Assembly (NCBI RefSeq): GCF_035987325.1
Contig: NZ_CP108488.1
Span: forward strand, 3,472,001-3,536,000
Direction: 5' to 3'
Length of the DNA: 64,000 bases
DNA from: Streptomyces sp. NBC_01244
Lineage (GTDB): Bacteria; Actinomycetota; Actinomycetes; Streptomycetales; Streptomycetaceae
In this document: positions 1 through 8,782 of the stretch, piece by piece
How positions within the stretch are numbered: position 1 is the stretch's first letter
How the letters are laid out: every line of letters starts with the position of its first letter
Notes under the pieces: generated by a model
What the model was told of the DNA's origin: nothing
The model's database searches: none
The model's input: the letters and a program-made list of their open reading frames with translations, nothing else
Position numbers and translations under genes: made by a program

Positions 1-1584
1 GTCGCGGAGCTCGGCCCCTCGGTCGCCTCCGACCTGTACACCGTGGCGCGCACGCTGGCCGTGCTGACCTTCGACTTCCAGGGCTACACGAACGTGTTCG
101 TGGACTCCCTGCCGGACCCGCAGCACATCGAGGTGTTCGGGCGGTACGAGTCCTTCTACCGGCTGCTGGTACGGGCCACCGACCCGGATCCGGGACGGCG
201 GTTCGCGTCCGCGCAGGAGATGGCGGACCAGCTGACGGGGGTGCTGCGCGAGGTCGTGGCGCTCCAGACGGGCCGCCCGAGGCCGCAGGTCTCGACGCTC
301 TTCGGACCCGAGCTGCGGGTTCCGGACGACCGGCTGTTCACCGACGAGGCGGGCGCGCAGGTCTCCCGGCTGGGCGAGCGGCCCGTGAAGCGGTGGCGGG
401 CGGGCCGGGGTACCGCTCCGGCCCGGGTCCCCGCCGCCGTCCCGGTCCCGGGTCCCGCTCCCGCGGTGGAGGCCGCGCCCGGCGGCGCGGCCCCGCCGGC
501 TCCGTCGGCCGCACCGATCACGGGGTACGGCGCGACCGGGCTGGTCACCACGGCGACGCACCGGGCCGCCGGTCCCGGCGTGCCGGCCCCGCGCCGGGCT
601 CCGGCGGCCGCGCCGCTGCCACCCGTCGGGATCACCGCCTCGCGGCGGCCGGAGCTGTCCACCCTGGACACCCGCGAGGCCGCGCTGGCCCTGCCCGTAC
701 CGCTGGTCGACGCCGGGGACCCCAACGCCGGTTTCCTGGCGGGCCTGCTGGCCTCGGCGCCGGCCGACCTGCTGACCGCGCTGGGCTCGGCGCCCGCCGA
801 ATCCGCGGAGCTGCGGCTGCGGGAGCTGCGGGCCCGGCTCGAACTGGGCGGCGCCGACGCGCCGCTGGTCGCCGACGCGCTGACCCGGCTGGAGGCGCGG
901 CACCCCGACGACTGGCGCGTGGTGTGGGCCCGGGGCATCGCCTCGCTGGCCGTCGGGGAGGACGAGACGGCGGCCCTGTCCTTCGACGCCGTCTACGACG
1001 CCTTCCCCGGCGAGCCGGCGCCGAAGCTGGCGCTGGGGCTGTGCGCGGAGGTGCTGGGGCAGTTGGACAACGCCGCCGATTACTACCGCCTGGTGTGGGC
1101 CACGGACCCGGGGTTCGTCGGGGCGGCGTTCGGGCTGGCCCGGGTGCAGCTGGCCGCCGGGGACCGGGCCGGAGCCGTGCGCACGCTGGAATCCGTGCCG
1201 GAGGCGTCCATCCACCACACCGCCGCGCGGGTGGCGGCCGTACGGGCACGCCTGCGCGACCGGTCTCCCCAGGAGGCGCTGCTGCCCGATCTGACGGCGG
1301 CCGCGGCCCAGGTGGAGGCGCTGGGGAGGTTCGGCCTGGACTCGGTGCGCCACGAGCGGCTCAGGGCGGAAGTTCTGGGCTCGGCTCTGGACTGGGTACT
1401 GTCGGGCAGCCGGGGTTCCGACCCCGGCGGTACCTCGCTGCTCGGCTGCCAACTGGACGAGCGGGGGCTGCGCTTCGGCCTGGAGCGCTCGTTCCGCGTG
1501 CTGGCACGGCTGGCGCAGCGGGGCGAGGAGAGGATCGAACTGGTGGAGCGGGCAAACCGTTTCCGTCCCCGGACGTGGGTGTGA
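1..1584 (+). CDS. pknG: Serine/threonine protein kinase PknG, C-terminal part (5' end outside window)
   Basis: The reading frame is open from base 1, so the start and most of the kinase domain lie upstream. The first residues (SDLYTVARTLAVL, then a region ending in RRFASAQEMADQL) match the end of the PknG kinase C-lobe. The rest, about residues 230-500 of this fragment, is an alpha-helical TPR-like region, as in mycobacterial PknG. A Pro/Ala-rich linker of about 100 residues separates the two parts. PknG is a soluble kinase that controls central carbon and nitrogen metabolism through FHA proteins (GarA/OdhI in relatives). The next gene starts 3 bases after the stop, and a phosphatase, a VWA protein and an FHA protein follow, giving a complete writer, eraser and reader set. 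The catalytic residues cannot be checked here. Confidence 0.88.
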   Translation, partial: VAELGPSVASDLYTVARTLAVLTFDFQGYTNVFVDSLPDPQHIEVFGRYESFYRLLVRATDPDPGRRFASAQEMADQLTGVLREVVALQTGRPRPQVSTLFGPELRVPDDRLFTDEAGAQVSRLGERPVKRWRAGRGTAPARVPAAVPVPGPAPAVEAAPGGAAPPAPSAAPITGYGATGLVTTATHRAAGPGVPAPRRAPAAAPLPPVGITASRRPELSTLDTREAALALPVPLVDAGDPNAGFLAGLLASAPADLLTALGSAPAESAELRLRELRARLELGGADAPLVADALTRLEARHPDDWRVVWARGIASLAVGEDETAALSFDAVYDAFPGEPAPKLALGLCAEVLGQLDNAADYYRLVWATDPGFVGAAFGLARVQLAAGDRAGAVRTLESVPEASIHHTAARVAAVRARLRDRSPQEALLPDLTAAAAQVEALGRFGLDSVRHERLRAEVLGSALDWVLSGSRGSDPGGTSLLGCQLDERGLRFGLERSFRVLARLAQRGEERIELVERANRFRPRTWV

Positions 1585-1587
1585 TTG

Positions 1588-3705
1588 ATGTCGATGCATC
1601 GGCTGTCGGGCTGCCCCAGCTGCGCGGAACCGCTGGAGGAGGGTGATCGTTTCTGCGGCCTCTGCGGCTACGCCCTCACCGCCGCCGCCCCCACGGAGCC
1701 CCGAGCCCCGGAACGGGCGACGGCGCCCCTGCCCCCGGCGGGTCCGCCCTCCCCCGCCCGGTTCGCGGCGGATCCGGCCGCGCCCGGCAGCCCGCCCGCG
1801 GCTGGTCCGGTCCAGCCGTTCGGCAGGGCGGGCGCGGCGCCCGTGACCCCGGTCGCCCCGGCGGGCTCGGCGGCCGTGGGCCCGCAAGCCCCGGCAGCGG
1901 CGGATCCGGCCGCGCCCGTGATCCCGGCGGCGCCGATCACCCCGCCGGCGGCCACTGCGGCCGCTCCCTCGGGCAGCACCGGCCGGGCCACCCCCGCGGG
2001 CGGGATCCCGGCCACCCGCGGGCGCCCTTCGTCCGACGAAGCCCTCGCGCCCCGGCACTCCGCCGGCCGCGCCGAACCGGCGGCCCCCGGGTACGCCGGC
2101 GAGGCCGCGCCCGGCTGGGGCAGCGTCTCCACCGCCGCGCCCACCCTGGTGTCGGGCCCCACCGGCTGGCCCGACCCCGCCCCCCACGGCACGCCTCCGG
2201 CCCCCGCAAGCCCGAGCCCGTACACCGCGCCCCCTCAGGGCGGGCACCCCGCGGACACCACCCCCTACGGCGCGAGCGCACAGGGCACGGGCTCCGCGGG
2301 CGGATCCGGCCACGACGGCCACGACGGCTACGGCACCCCGGGACCGGGAGAGCACGCCTCCCCCTACGACCACCCCGCCCAGCAGGGTCAGCACCCCGGC
2401 GGCGAAGCCCCGTACGGCGCCCCGACCGGCGCGCACGGCCCTGCCCACGGCGGCCCCCAGGGCCCCGGCCCGGGGCACGAAGCCCCGTACGGCGCCCCCG
2501 CCCCGCAAGGGCGGCACCCCGAGGGGGGAACCCCCTACGGCAACTCCGCCGCTCAGGGGGACACCCCCGAGGGCGAAGCCCCGTACGGCAGTCCCGCCCC
2601 GCAAGGCCAGTACCCCGGTGGCGAAGCCCCGTACGCCGGCGGCCCCGCGGGCCAGGGCCAGCGCCCGGGACACGGACCCGAAGGCGAAGGCGAAGCCCCC
2701 CACGGTGGCCACACCCCGCAGGGGGAGCCCGGTGGGAAGACCTGTGTGGCCTGCCGCGCCGGACGGGTGGACACCGACGGGTACTGCGAGCACTGCGGCC
2801 ACGCGCAGCCCCGGGAGCGGGACCACCTCGAAGAGGAGCTCGGGAGCGTCGCCGCCGTCAGCGACCGCGGGCTGCGCCACCACCGAAACGAGGACTCCTT
2901 CGCCGTCGCGGCCACCGCGCTGCCCGACGGCTCCGCCGCCACCGTGGCCATCGTCTGCGACGGCGTCTCCTCCGCCAGCCGCCCCGACGAGGCCTCCGCG
3001 GCCGCCGCCGCAGCCGCCAACGAGGCGCTGCTCGACGCCCTCCCCCGCGGCGCCCACCCCCAGGAGGCCATGCACGAGGCGATCCTGGCCGCCGCCGCAG
3101 CGGTGAACGCCCTCGCCCCCGAGGTGCCCGGCGCCCAGAACGCCCCCGCCTGCACCCTGGTCGGCGCCGTGGTCAGCCGCGGCCTGCTGACCATCGGCTG
3201 GGTCGGCGACAGCCGCGCCTACTGGGTCCCCGACGACCGCGCCGCCCTGCCCCGCCGCCTCACCGAGGACGATTCCTGGGCCGCCCAGATGGTCGCGGCG
3301 GGCCTGATGGGCGAGGCCGAGGCCTATGCCGACGTCCGCGCGCACGCCATCACCGGCTGGCTCGGGGCCGACGCGTACGACCTGGAACCGCACACCGCCA
3401 CCTTCAAGCCCGACCATGACGGCGTGGTCGTGGTCTGCACCGACGGACTGTGGAACTACGCCGAGTCCGCGCGCGACCTGGCCCAGGTCCTCCCGTACGA
3501 CGCCGCGGTCCGGCCCCTGCACAGTGCGCAGGTCCTGGTGGGGCACGCCCTCGACGGCGGCGGGCACGACAACGTCACCGTGGCCGTCGTCCCCTTCACG
3601 GCGACCCCGCCGGACCCGCAGACCCCGCCCACAAGCACCGCAGGCACCACGAGCGACACGAGCACCGCGGGTCCCGGCCCCGCCGCCCCGCAGGCCCAGG
3701 CCTGA
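1588..3705 (+). CDS. PP2C-family Ser/Thr phosphatase with two zinc ribbons and a repetitive linker
   Basis: The product is about 705 residues. An N-terminal zinc ribbon (CPSC at 9-12, CGLC at 23-26) is followed by a 350-residue Pro/Gly/Ala linker, a second zinc ribbon (CVAC near 386, CEHC near 401), and a PP2C domain at about 415-670. PP2C metal-site motifs are visible: DRGLRHHRNEDSF, VCDGVSS, GDSRAYW, CTDGLWN and DNVTVAVV. The enzyme should remove phosphate from PknG or FHA-protein substrates. The linker contains repeated EAPYG...PQG...GG units. ATG at 1588 was chosen; an in-frame TTG lies just upstream at 1585 and another ATG at 1594. It probably belongs to one operon with pknG. The end of the protein is a Thr/Pro-rich tail. 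Confidence 0.88.
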   Translation: MSMHRLSGCPSCAEPLEEGDRFCGLCGYALTAAAPTEPRAPERATAPLPPAGPPSPARFAADPAAPGSPPAAGPVQPFGRAGAAPVTPVAPAGSAAVGPQAPAAADPAAPVIPAAPITPPAATAAAPSGSTGRATPAGGIPATRGRPSSDEALAPRHSAGRAEPAAPGYAGEAAPGWGSVSTAAPTLVSGPTGWPDPAPHGTPPAPASPSPYTAPPQGGHPADTTPYGASAQGTGSAGGSGHDGHDGYGTPGPGEHASPYDHPAQQGQHPGGEAPYGAPTGAHGPAHGGPQGPGPGHEAPYGAPAPQGRHPEGGTPYGNSAAQGDTPEGEAPYGSPAPQGQYPGGEAPYAGGPAGQGQRPGHGPEGEGEAPHGGHTPQGEPGGKTCVACRAGRVDTDGYCEHCGHAQPRERDHLEEELGSVAAVSDRGLRHHRNEDSFAVAATALPDGSAATVAIVCDGVSSASRPDEASAAAAAAANEALLDALPRGAHPQEAMHEAILAAAAAVNALAPEVPGAQNAPACTLVGAVVSRGLLTIGWVGDSRAYWVPDDRAALPRRLTEDDSWAAQMVAAGLMGEAEAYADVRAHAITGWLGADAYDLEPHTATFKPDHDGVVVVCTDGLWNYAESARDLAQVLPYDAAVRPLHSAQVLVGHALDGGGHDNVTVAVVPFTATPPDPQTPPTSTAGTTSDTSTAGPGPAAPQAQA

Positions 3706-3731
3706 TCCCCGTACCCGAGGAGTACCGACCG

Positions 3732-5057
3732 ATGGCGAACTTCGCCAAGCCGAGCGCCCCGCGGTTCAGCGTGGAGGTGTACCAGAACGAGTTCCTCTCC
3801 GAGGGCGCCCGTGACGTCCACGCCATCGTCACGGTCACCTCCACCGGCGGTGCCACGGCCACCCGGACGACCGTCGCCCCCGGCGGCGCCGCCGTGGTGA
3901 TCATGGTCGACTGTTCCGGCTCCATGGAGTACCCGCCCGACAAGATGCGCGGCGCCCGCGAGGCGACGGCCGCCGCCGTCGACACCCTCCGCGACGGCAC
4001 CGCCTTCGCCGTGATCGACGGTACCCACGTGGCCAGGGAGGTCTACCCCCGCCAGGGCCGGCTCGCCATCGCCGACGCGACCACCCGCGCCCAGGCCAAG
4101 GAGGCCCTGCGCGGCCTCTCCTCCGGCGGAGGCACCGCCATCGGTACGTGGCTGCGCCTCGCGGACGGCCTGCTGCGCGGGTCCACCGCGGCGATCCGGC
4201 ACGGGATCCTGCTCACCGACGGCCGAAACGAGCACGAGGACCCGGCCGTGCTCCGCGCCACGCTCGACGCCTGCGCGGGCCGTTTCACCTGTGACGCCCG
4301 CGGCGTGGGAACCGACTGGGAGGTCAAGGAGGTCACCGGCATCGCGAGCGCGCTGCTCGGCACGGCCGACATCGTGGCCGATCCGGCCCGGCTGACCGAG
4401 GACTTCACGCACATGATGGAGAAGGTCATGGGCAAGGAAGTGGCGGACGTCTCACTGCGCCTGTGGACCCCGGTGGGCGCGGAGGTCCTGTACGTCAAGC
4501 AGGTCGCTCCCGCCGTGCAGGACCTGACCGGCCGCCGCACGGAGGCCTCCCCGCGCGCCGGGGACTATCCGACGGGGTCCTGGGGCGACGAGTCCCGTGA
4601 GTACCACGTGTGCGTACGGGTCCCGGGCGCCTCCGTCGGCCAGGAGATGCTCGCCGCCCGCGCCGCCCTGCTCATGCCGGGGGCCCCTGGTGAGGACCCG
4701 GCCGTCCTCGCCCAGGGCCTGGTCCGCGCCGTCTGGACGGACGATCTCGCCGCGTCCACCGCCATCAACCCGCAGGTGGCCCACTACACCGGGCAGGCGG
4801 AGCTCGCGCAGGCGATCCAGCAGGGCCTGGAGGCCCGCAAACTGGGGGATGTCGACGGGGCCACGGCCAAGCTCGGCCGGGCCGTCCAGCTGGCGAGTTC
4901 CTCGGGCAACGCCGACACCGCCAAGCTGCTCTCGAAGGTGGTGGATGTCGTCGATGCGGCGGCGGGTACTGTGCGACTGAAGGCAAAGGTCGCCGACGCG
5001 GACGAGATGACACTAGAAACGCGTTCCACTCAAACCGTTCGAGTGCGAAAATCTTGA
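3732..5057 (+). CDS. von Willebrand factor A (VWA) domain protein
   Basis: The product is about 441 residues, with ATG at 3732 behind a GAGGAG ribosome site. The VWA domain begins near residue 50. Its MIDAS metal site reads DCSGS (near residues 60-64), with the usual Thr (SGGGTAIGT, near 135) and Asp (LTDGRNE, near 162). A beta-rich middle region follows, then a C-terminal helical part rich in Ala, Lys and Asp. There is no signal peptide or membrane span, so it should be cytoplasmic. VWA proteins of this type bind partners through a divalent metal; here the partner is most likely a component of the neighbouring PknG/PP2C/FHA system, which is inference from context. It starts 26 bases after the phosphatase gene. 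Confidence 0.85.
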   Translation: MANFAKPSAPRFSVEVYQNEFLSEGARDVHAIVTVTSTGGATATRTTVAPGGAAVVIMVDCSGSMEYPPDKMRGAREATAAAVDTLRDGTAFAVIDGTHVAREVYPRQGRLAIADATTRAQAKEALRGLSSGGGTAIGTWLRLADGLLRGSTAAIRHGILLTDGRNEHEDPAVLRATLDACAGRFTCDARGVGTDWEVKEVTGIASALLGTADIVADPARLTEDFTHMMEKVMGKEVADVSLRLWTPVGAEVLYVKQVAPAVQDLTGRRTEASPRAGDYPTGSWGDESREYHVCVRVPGASVGQEMLAARAALLMPGAPGEDPAVLAQGLVRAVWTDDLAASTAINPQVAHYTGQAELAQAIQQGLEARKLGDVDGATAKLGRAVQLASSSGNADTAKLLSKVVDVVDAAAGTVRLKAKVADADEMTLETRSTQTVRVRKS

Positions 5058-5172
5058 CGTAGAGCTTGACGCCCCGATCAGACCTGACCAGTCGCCGATC
5101 GGACGCACAGAAGAAGCAGCAGCAGAAGAAGAACCTGCCTCGTTGACGCAGGAAGAAGGAGGAAGCGCCGCG

Positions 5173-6261
5173 ATGCCGACCTGCCCGAACGGGCACCAGT
5201 CCGCCTCCGACGACTGGTGCGAGGTCTGCGGCCACCGCATGGCCGCCCCTACGGGCACCCCCGGGGCGCCCTCCTACGGCTACGGCTACCCTCCCACCGG
5301 CGAGCCGACCGCACAGGCCGAACTCTGCCCGCAGTGCCGGACCCCGCGCGAGGCCATGGCCCCGTTCTGCGAGGAGTGCCGGTACAACTTCCTGACCCGT
5401 ACGGCGACCTCGTACACGCCGCTCTCCCCGGACCTGCCCCCGCCGCCGCCGTCCCGCGGCGCGCCCCCGGCCCCGGCACCGCCGGCGTACTCCCAGGACC
5501 ACTTCGACTACCAGGGTTCGCGGCCCTCGCGGGTCAACCGCCCGGCCGAGCCGCTGCAGCAGCGCGAGGACGACTGGATGCTGCCGCCTCCGGCGCGCCA
5601 GGACTTCCAGCAGCCCCCGTACCAGCAGCAGCCTCCGCCGCCCCCGCAGCAGCACCAGCAGCAGCCGCACCAGCAGCCGCCACAGCACCAGCAGGCACAG
5701 CAGCCGCATGCACAGCAGGCTCCGCCGCCGTACCAGCAGCAGCCCTCCCGGACCGGGCAGTACCAGCCGCCCCAGCCGCCGCCGCACCACCAGCAGCAGC
5801 AACAGGCGCCCCAGCCCCAGCAGTCGTACCAGCAGCCCTACCAGCCCCAGGGCGGCGGGTCCTGGACCGCGACCATCGGTCCGGACCGCACGTACTTCAT
5901 GGCGATGATGCACCGCAGCGGCCCCGAGGCGGCCGGGCTCGACCTGCCCGCGTACTCGCCCGAGCAGCACCTCCCGCTCGCCGGCGGCCAGATCACCATC
6001 GGCCGCCGCCGCGCCTCGACGGGAGAGTCCCCGGACATCGACCTGTCGGTGCCCCCGGAGGACCCGGGCGTCTCCCACCAGCACGCGGTGCTCGTCCAGC
6101 AGCCCGACGGCAGCTGGGCCGTGGTGGACCAGAACTCCACCAACGGCACCACGATCAACGGCGGCGAGGACTCGATCCAGCCCTACGTGCCGGTCCCGCT
6201 CGCCGACGGGGACCGCGTCCACGTCGGTGCCTGGACCACGATCACCGTCCGGCGCGGCTGA
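5173..6261 (+). CDS. FHA-domain protein with N-terminal zinc ribbons
   Basis: The product is about 362 residues. I chose ATG at 5173 because an AGGAGG-type ribosome site lies at 5151-5164 and the protein then begins directly with a zinc ribbon (CPNGH...CEVCG); a second one follows (CPQC...CEEC). Residues 90-235 are a low-complexity Pro/Gln linker with long QQ and PP runs. The FHA domain (about 270-362) has the phosphothreonine-binding elements GRR, SHQH and NSTNGT. FHA proteins bind phosphothreonine, so this is the likely reader and perhaps substrate of PknG, replacing GarA/OdhI in role. No GarA-like ETTS phosphorylation motif is obvious. It is the last gene of the operon, directly before a strong terminator. 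Confidence 0.88.
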   Translation: MPTCPNGHQSASDDWCEVCGHRMAAPTGTPGAPSYGYGYPPTGEPTAQAELCPQCRTPREAMAPFCEECRYNFLTRTATSYTPLSPDLPPPPPSRGAPPAPAPPAYSQDHFDYQGSRPSRVNRPAEPLQQREDDWMLPPPARQDFQQPPYQQQPPPPPQQHQQQPHQQPPQHQQAQQPHAQQAPPPYQQQPSRTGQYQPPQPPPHHQQQQQAPQPQQSYQQPYQPQGGGSWTATIGPDRTYFMAMMHRSGPEAAGLDLPAYSPEQHLPLAGGQITIGRRRASTGESPDIDLSVPPEDPGVSHQHAVLVQQPDGSWAVVDQNSTNGTTINGGEDSIQPYVPVPLADGDRVHVGAWTTITVRRG

Positions 6262-6271
6262 GGTTTCCCGA

Positions 6272-6316
6272 AACACGGCGAAGGCCCCCGGTGACACCGG
6301 GGGCCTTCGCCGTGTT
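6272..6316 (+). terminator. Strong intrinsic terminator after the FHA gene
   Basis: A 22-base inverted repeat (arms 6272-6293 and 6295-6316) is perfect apart from a minimal loop. It begins 11 bases after the FHA stop codon. It lacks a long U-run, as is usual in Streptomyces. It separates the plus-strand operon from a convergent minus-strand gene and may work in both directions. Confidence 0.85.
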
Positions 6317-6352
6317 CGAGTGCCGTCGGCCGGCCTGGCCCGCCTGGCCCGC

Positions 6353-7240
6353 CTAGCCGCCGACCAGCGGGTCACGCGCGCCCCGCCGGCGCCGTACGCT
6401 CACCACCGCGGCGGTGACCAGCAGCAGGACCAGCAGAACGGCGAGCGCGAGCGGGAGCAGTGACCCGGGCATGGCGCCGAAGTACACGAACGGCAGTCCC
6501 GCGAGCAGGACGGCCGGCGCGGTGCGCAGCCGGGCGAACGCCGGGCGTCCGGCCAGCAGCAGTCCGGCTGCCACCGGTACGACGAAGCGCAGCTGGGTGA
6601 ACGGGTACACCAGCGGGACCGTCAGCACCGCACCCGCCAGGACCAGCGTCCACGCCAGCACGGCGGCCGCCCCGGCCCGGGTGCGGATCCGCGGAGCCGG
6701 CCGCAGGTCCGGCGGGCACGCCACCGCCACCAGGGCCAGGGCCAGGACCGGGCCCAGGATGAGCATCGGGGTGCTGAAGAGCGCCTGCATCCCGATGCCG
6801 CCGACGCCCATCCGGACCACGGAGGCGGCGATCTCCAGGGCCGCTCCCGCCAGCACGGCCCAACTGCCCACCGACCAGCGGCCGGCCAGTGCGAGGGACA
6901 CGCCGAACAGCATGACGAGGTAGCCCGCCAGCAGCGCCGGGAAACCCGCGCCGACCGGTCCACCGGCGAACATGGCGTAGCGCAGCAGTCCCATCCAGCC
7001 CGCCGCGCTCGCCCCGATGACGACCAGGGCGAACGGCGCCAGCGCGGCCAGGAGCCGGCCGGGCCGTCCCGTGGAACCCAGGCCGAGCCGCATGCGCAGG
7101 GCGTGTCCGGCCACGTCGGCGCCTTCTCGTACTCGGGCGGGCGCCCCCGCCCCTCGCGTGGCCTCGCGGTACGCGTAGGCGATCTCGTCGCCGAACTCCC
7201 GCCGGTAGGCGGCGGGATACAGCCTCAGCAGTGTGGTCAC
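6353..7240 (-). CDS. Multi-pass membrane protein downstream of a PadR regulator
   Basis: The product is 295 residues. The N-terminus (RLYPAAYRREFGDEI) is the short cytosolic motif typical of membrane proteins paired with PadR regulators in actinobacteria. Eight or so hydrophobic segments follow, and the end is basic. No enzymatic motif is visible. The GTG start overlaps the padR stop by 4 bases, so the two are translationally coupled. By analogy with PadR-linked systems it may act in membrane stress or export, but the function is unknown. Confidence 0.75.
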   Translation of the reverse strand: MTTLLRLYPAAYRREFGDEIAYAYREATRGAGAPARVREGADVAGHALRMRLGLGSTGRPGRLLAALAPFALVVIGASAAGWMGLLRYAMFAGGPVGAGFPALLAGYLVMLFGVSLALAGRWSVGSWAVLAGAALEIAASVVRMGVGGIGMQALFSTPMLILGPVLALALVAVACPPDLRPAPRIRTRAGAAAVLAWTLVLAGAVLTVPLVYPFTQLRFVVPVAAGLLLAGRPAFARLRTAPAVLLAGLPFVYFGAMPGSLLPLALAVLLVLLLVTAAVVSVRRRRGARDPLVGG

Positions 7241-7626
7241 GAGCCCACCACCGCGCCGCCGACGCCGACGGAGACGCGGAAGGAGGCTCCGAAGGAGGCC
7301 CCGGCCCCGCCGAGTCCCAGCCGCCGGGTCGCCTCCTGGGCGGTGCGTGCGAGCCGGGCCGCCTCGGCGGCCAGGGTCTCCCGCCCGCGGGGGGCGAGCG
7401 CGTAGCTGCGCCGCCTGCGTCCGTCGACCACCTCTTCCTCGTGGACGGCGATGAGTTCTTGTTCCAGGAGCCGCTCCAGGGCTCCGTAGAGCGTTCCGGT
7501 GCGCATTTTGGTGCGGCCTTCCGAAATCTTCTCGACCTCCTGGGCGATCGCGTAACCGTGCCGTGGGGCATCGGCGATCGCCGTGAGGATCAGCAGGGTC
7601 GGCTCGCGGAGAGCTTGATCATTCAC
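7237..7626 (-). CDS. PadR-family transcriptional regulator
   Basis: The product is 129 residues. It has the PadR winged-helix signature: LREPTLLILTAIADAPRHGYAI near the N-terminus, then RTGTLYGALERLLEQELI and the wing (RRRSYALAPRG). A short C-terminal helix would serve dimerisation. PadR proteins are usually repressors of a linked membrane protein, which fits the overlapping downstream gene. The GTG start lies only a few bases after a possible -10 box, so the transcript may be leaderless. A 12-bp palindrome upstream is the likely operator. Confidence 0.88.
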   Translation of the reverse strand: MNDQALREPTLLILTAIADAPRHGYAIAQEVEKISEGRTKMRTGTLYGALERLLEQELIAVHEEEVVDGRRRRSYALAPRGRETLAAEAARLARTAQEATRRLGLGGAGASFGASFRVSVGVGGAVVGS

Positions 7627-7648
7627 ACCCCGACCATAGCTCGGCAGC

Positions 7649-7660
7649 CGACATATGTCG
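7649..7660. promoter_or_regulatory. Putative PadR operator palindrome
   Basis: CGACATATGTCG is a perfect 12-bp palindrome 23 bases upstream of the padR GTG start, close to where a -35 box would sit (possible -10 TATGGT on the minus strand near 7634-7639). A partial repeat (AGCCGACCTATGA) lies next to it at 7663-7675. Autoregulation by PadR is inferred from position and symmetry only. Confidence 0.45.
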
Positions 7661-7669
7661 ATAGCCGAC

Positions 7670-8656
7670 CTATGAGGTCGCGGGCTCCCCCAGGGGCCAT
7701 ACGTAGGGGCCCTGGGGATCGTCGAGCCAGGACCACTGCCCCGCCTCGCCGACCGTCACCCCGAAGCGCTCGCGCGCGGGCCGGTCCTCGCGCCGCCACA
7801 GGTCCAGCGCCTCCCTCGGGTGCAGCGCGCCCGAGGTGAGCACGAGCATGAACTGGAAGCGCTCGTTCTCCACCAGCTCGTACGGGATCCCCTGCCGCGT
7901 CCCGTACGTGCCCGGCGGCGCGGCCGTGGCCCCGCGCAGCGGCACGAAGTAGGCCGAGGTGTGCAGGAAGCGTCCCTCGGCGAACCCGGCGTCCCGCACC
8001 GTGAGGGCGATCAGCCCGGTCGACAGCGGGGCCAGGATCCGGGCCCCCGGCCGGCACTGACCCAGCCAGGCGGGCGGGATCAGCGGGATCGTGCAGGTCA
8101 CCAGGATCCGGTCGAAGGGGGCCCGGGCGGGGCAGCCGCGCGCCCCGTCGCCCGTGACCACGGCCGGGTGGTAGCCGAGCCGGTCCAGGTGCACGCGCGC
8201 CGACTCGGTGATCTCCTCGTCCAGGTCGACGGTGGTGACCAGTCCGTCGCCGAGCCGGTGGCACAGCAGGGCCGCGTTGTAGCCGGTGCCCGCGCCGATC
8301 TCCAGCACGTTGTCCCCGTCGCGCACGTCCAGGGCCTCCAGCATCTTCGCCATCAGCGAGGGCTGGCTGCTGGAGGAGACCAGCTCGCCGTCGCGCAGCC
8401 GGGTGGCGAGCGGGGCGTCGGTGTAGACCCCGCGCAGCCAGCGCGCCCGCTGTTCGGGGTCGGGGTCCTCGGCCCAGAGCCGCTCGTGTCCGGCGCCGCG
8501 GCCGGTGTAGTAATACGGCACGAACACGTGCCGGGGCACCGCGGCGAAGGCCGCCCGCCAGCGCGGATCCTCCAGCGCCCCGGCGGCGGTCAGCTCCCGT
8601 ACCTGGGCGGCGTGCGCGGTCTCCCGCACGTCGCGTACCTCGGCGTGTGCGCCCAT
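7670..8656 (-). CDS. PCMT-like (protein-L-isoaspartate O-methyltransferase family) SAM-dependent methyltransferase
   Basis: The product is about 328 residues, starting at ATG 8656. N-terminal features (RHVFVPYYYTG) resemble the substrate-side segment of PCMT enzymes. The SAM-binding core has VLEIGAGTGYNAALL (motif I), the acidic strand VTTVDLDEEI, and RILVTCTIPLIPPAWLGQ, all characteristic of this family. The C-terminal 120 residues extend beyond canonical PCMT and are found in actinobacterial versions, some of which modify peptides rather than repair proteins. No peptide substrate gene is visible next to it. It is divergent from the globin gene. Confidence 0.82.
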   Translation of the reverse strand: MGAHAEVRDVRETAHAAQVRELTAAGALEDPRWRAAFAAVPRHVFVPYYYTGRGAGHERLWAEDPDPEQRARWLRGVYTDAPLATRLRDGELVSSSSQPSLMAKMLEALDVRDGDNVLEIGAGTGYNAALLCHRLGDGLVTTVDLDEEITESARVHLDRLGYHPAVVTGDGARGCPARAPFDRILVTCTIPLIPPAWLGQCRPGARILAPLSTGLIALTVRDAGFAEGRFLHTSAYFVPLRGATAAPPGTYGTRQGIPYELVENERFQFMLVLTSGALHPREALDLWRREDRPARERFGVTVGEAGQWSWLDDPQGPYVWPLGEPATS

Positions 8657-8687
8657 GTCTCCACTGTCCTGCGGACACCGCCCGGGT

Positions 8688-8746
8688 GCGACCGCGCTGC
8701 GGTCGCGCCGCGGTCGCCCGGGGAGGGTCCCGGAGGTCCTAGGACC
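8688..8746. promoter_or_regulatory. Two palindromes between the methyltransferase and globin genes
   Basis: An 8-bp inverted repeat with a 3-base centre (8688-8695 and 8699-8706) and a perfect 12-bp palindrome GGTCCTAGGACC (8735-8746) lie in the 126-bp divergent intergenic region. They could be operator sites for either gene. No regulator can be assigned. Confidence 0.35.
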
Positions 8747-8782
8747 GGGGTCCTCCGTCCGGGCGTCTGAGACGATGGTCGG

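Noticed and set aside
7670..8656. Lanthipeptide-type precursor next to the PCMT-like methyltransferase
   Set aside because: I saw no short Cys/Ser/Thr-rich peptide gene or lanthipeptide synthetase near it.
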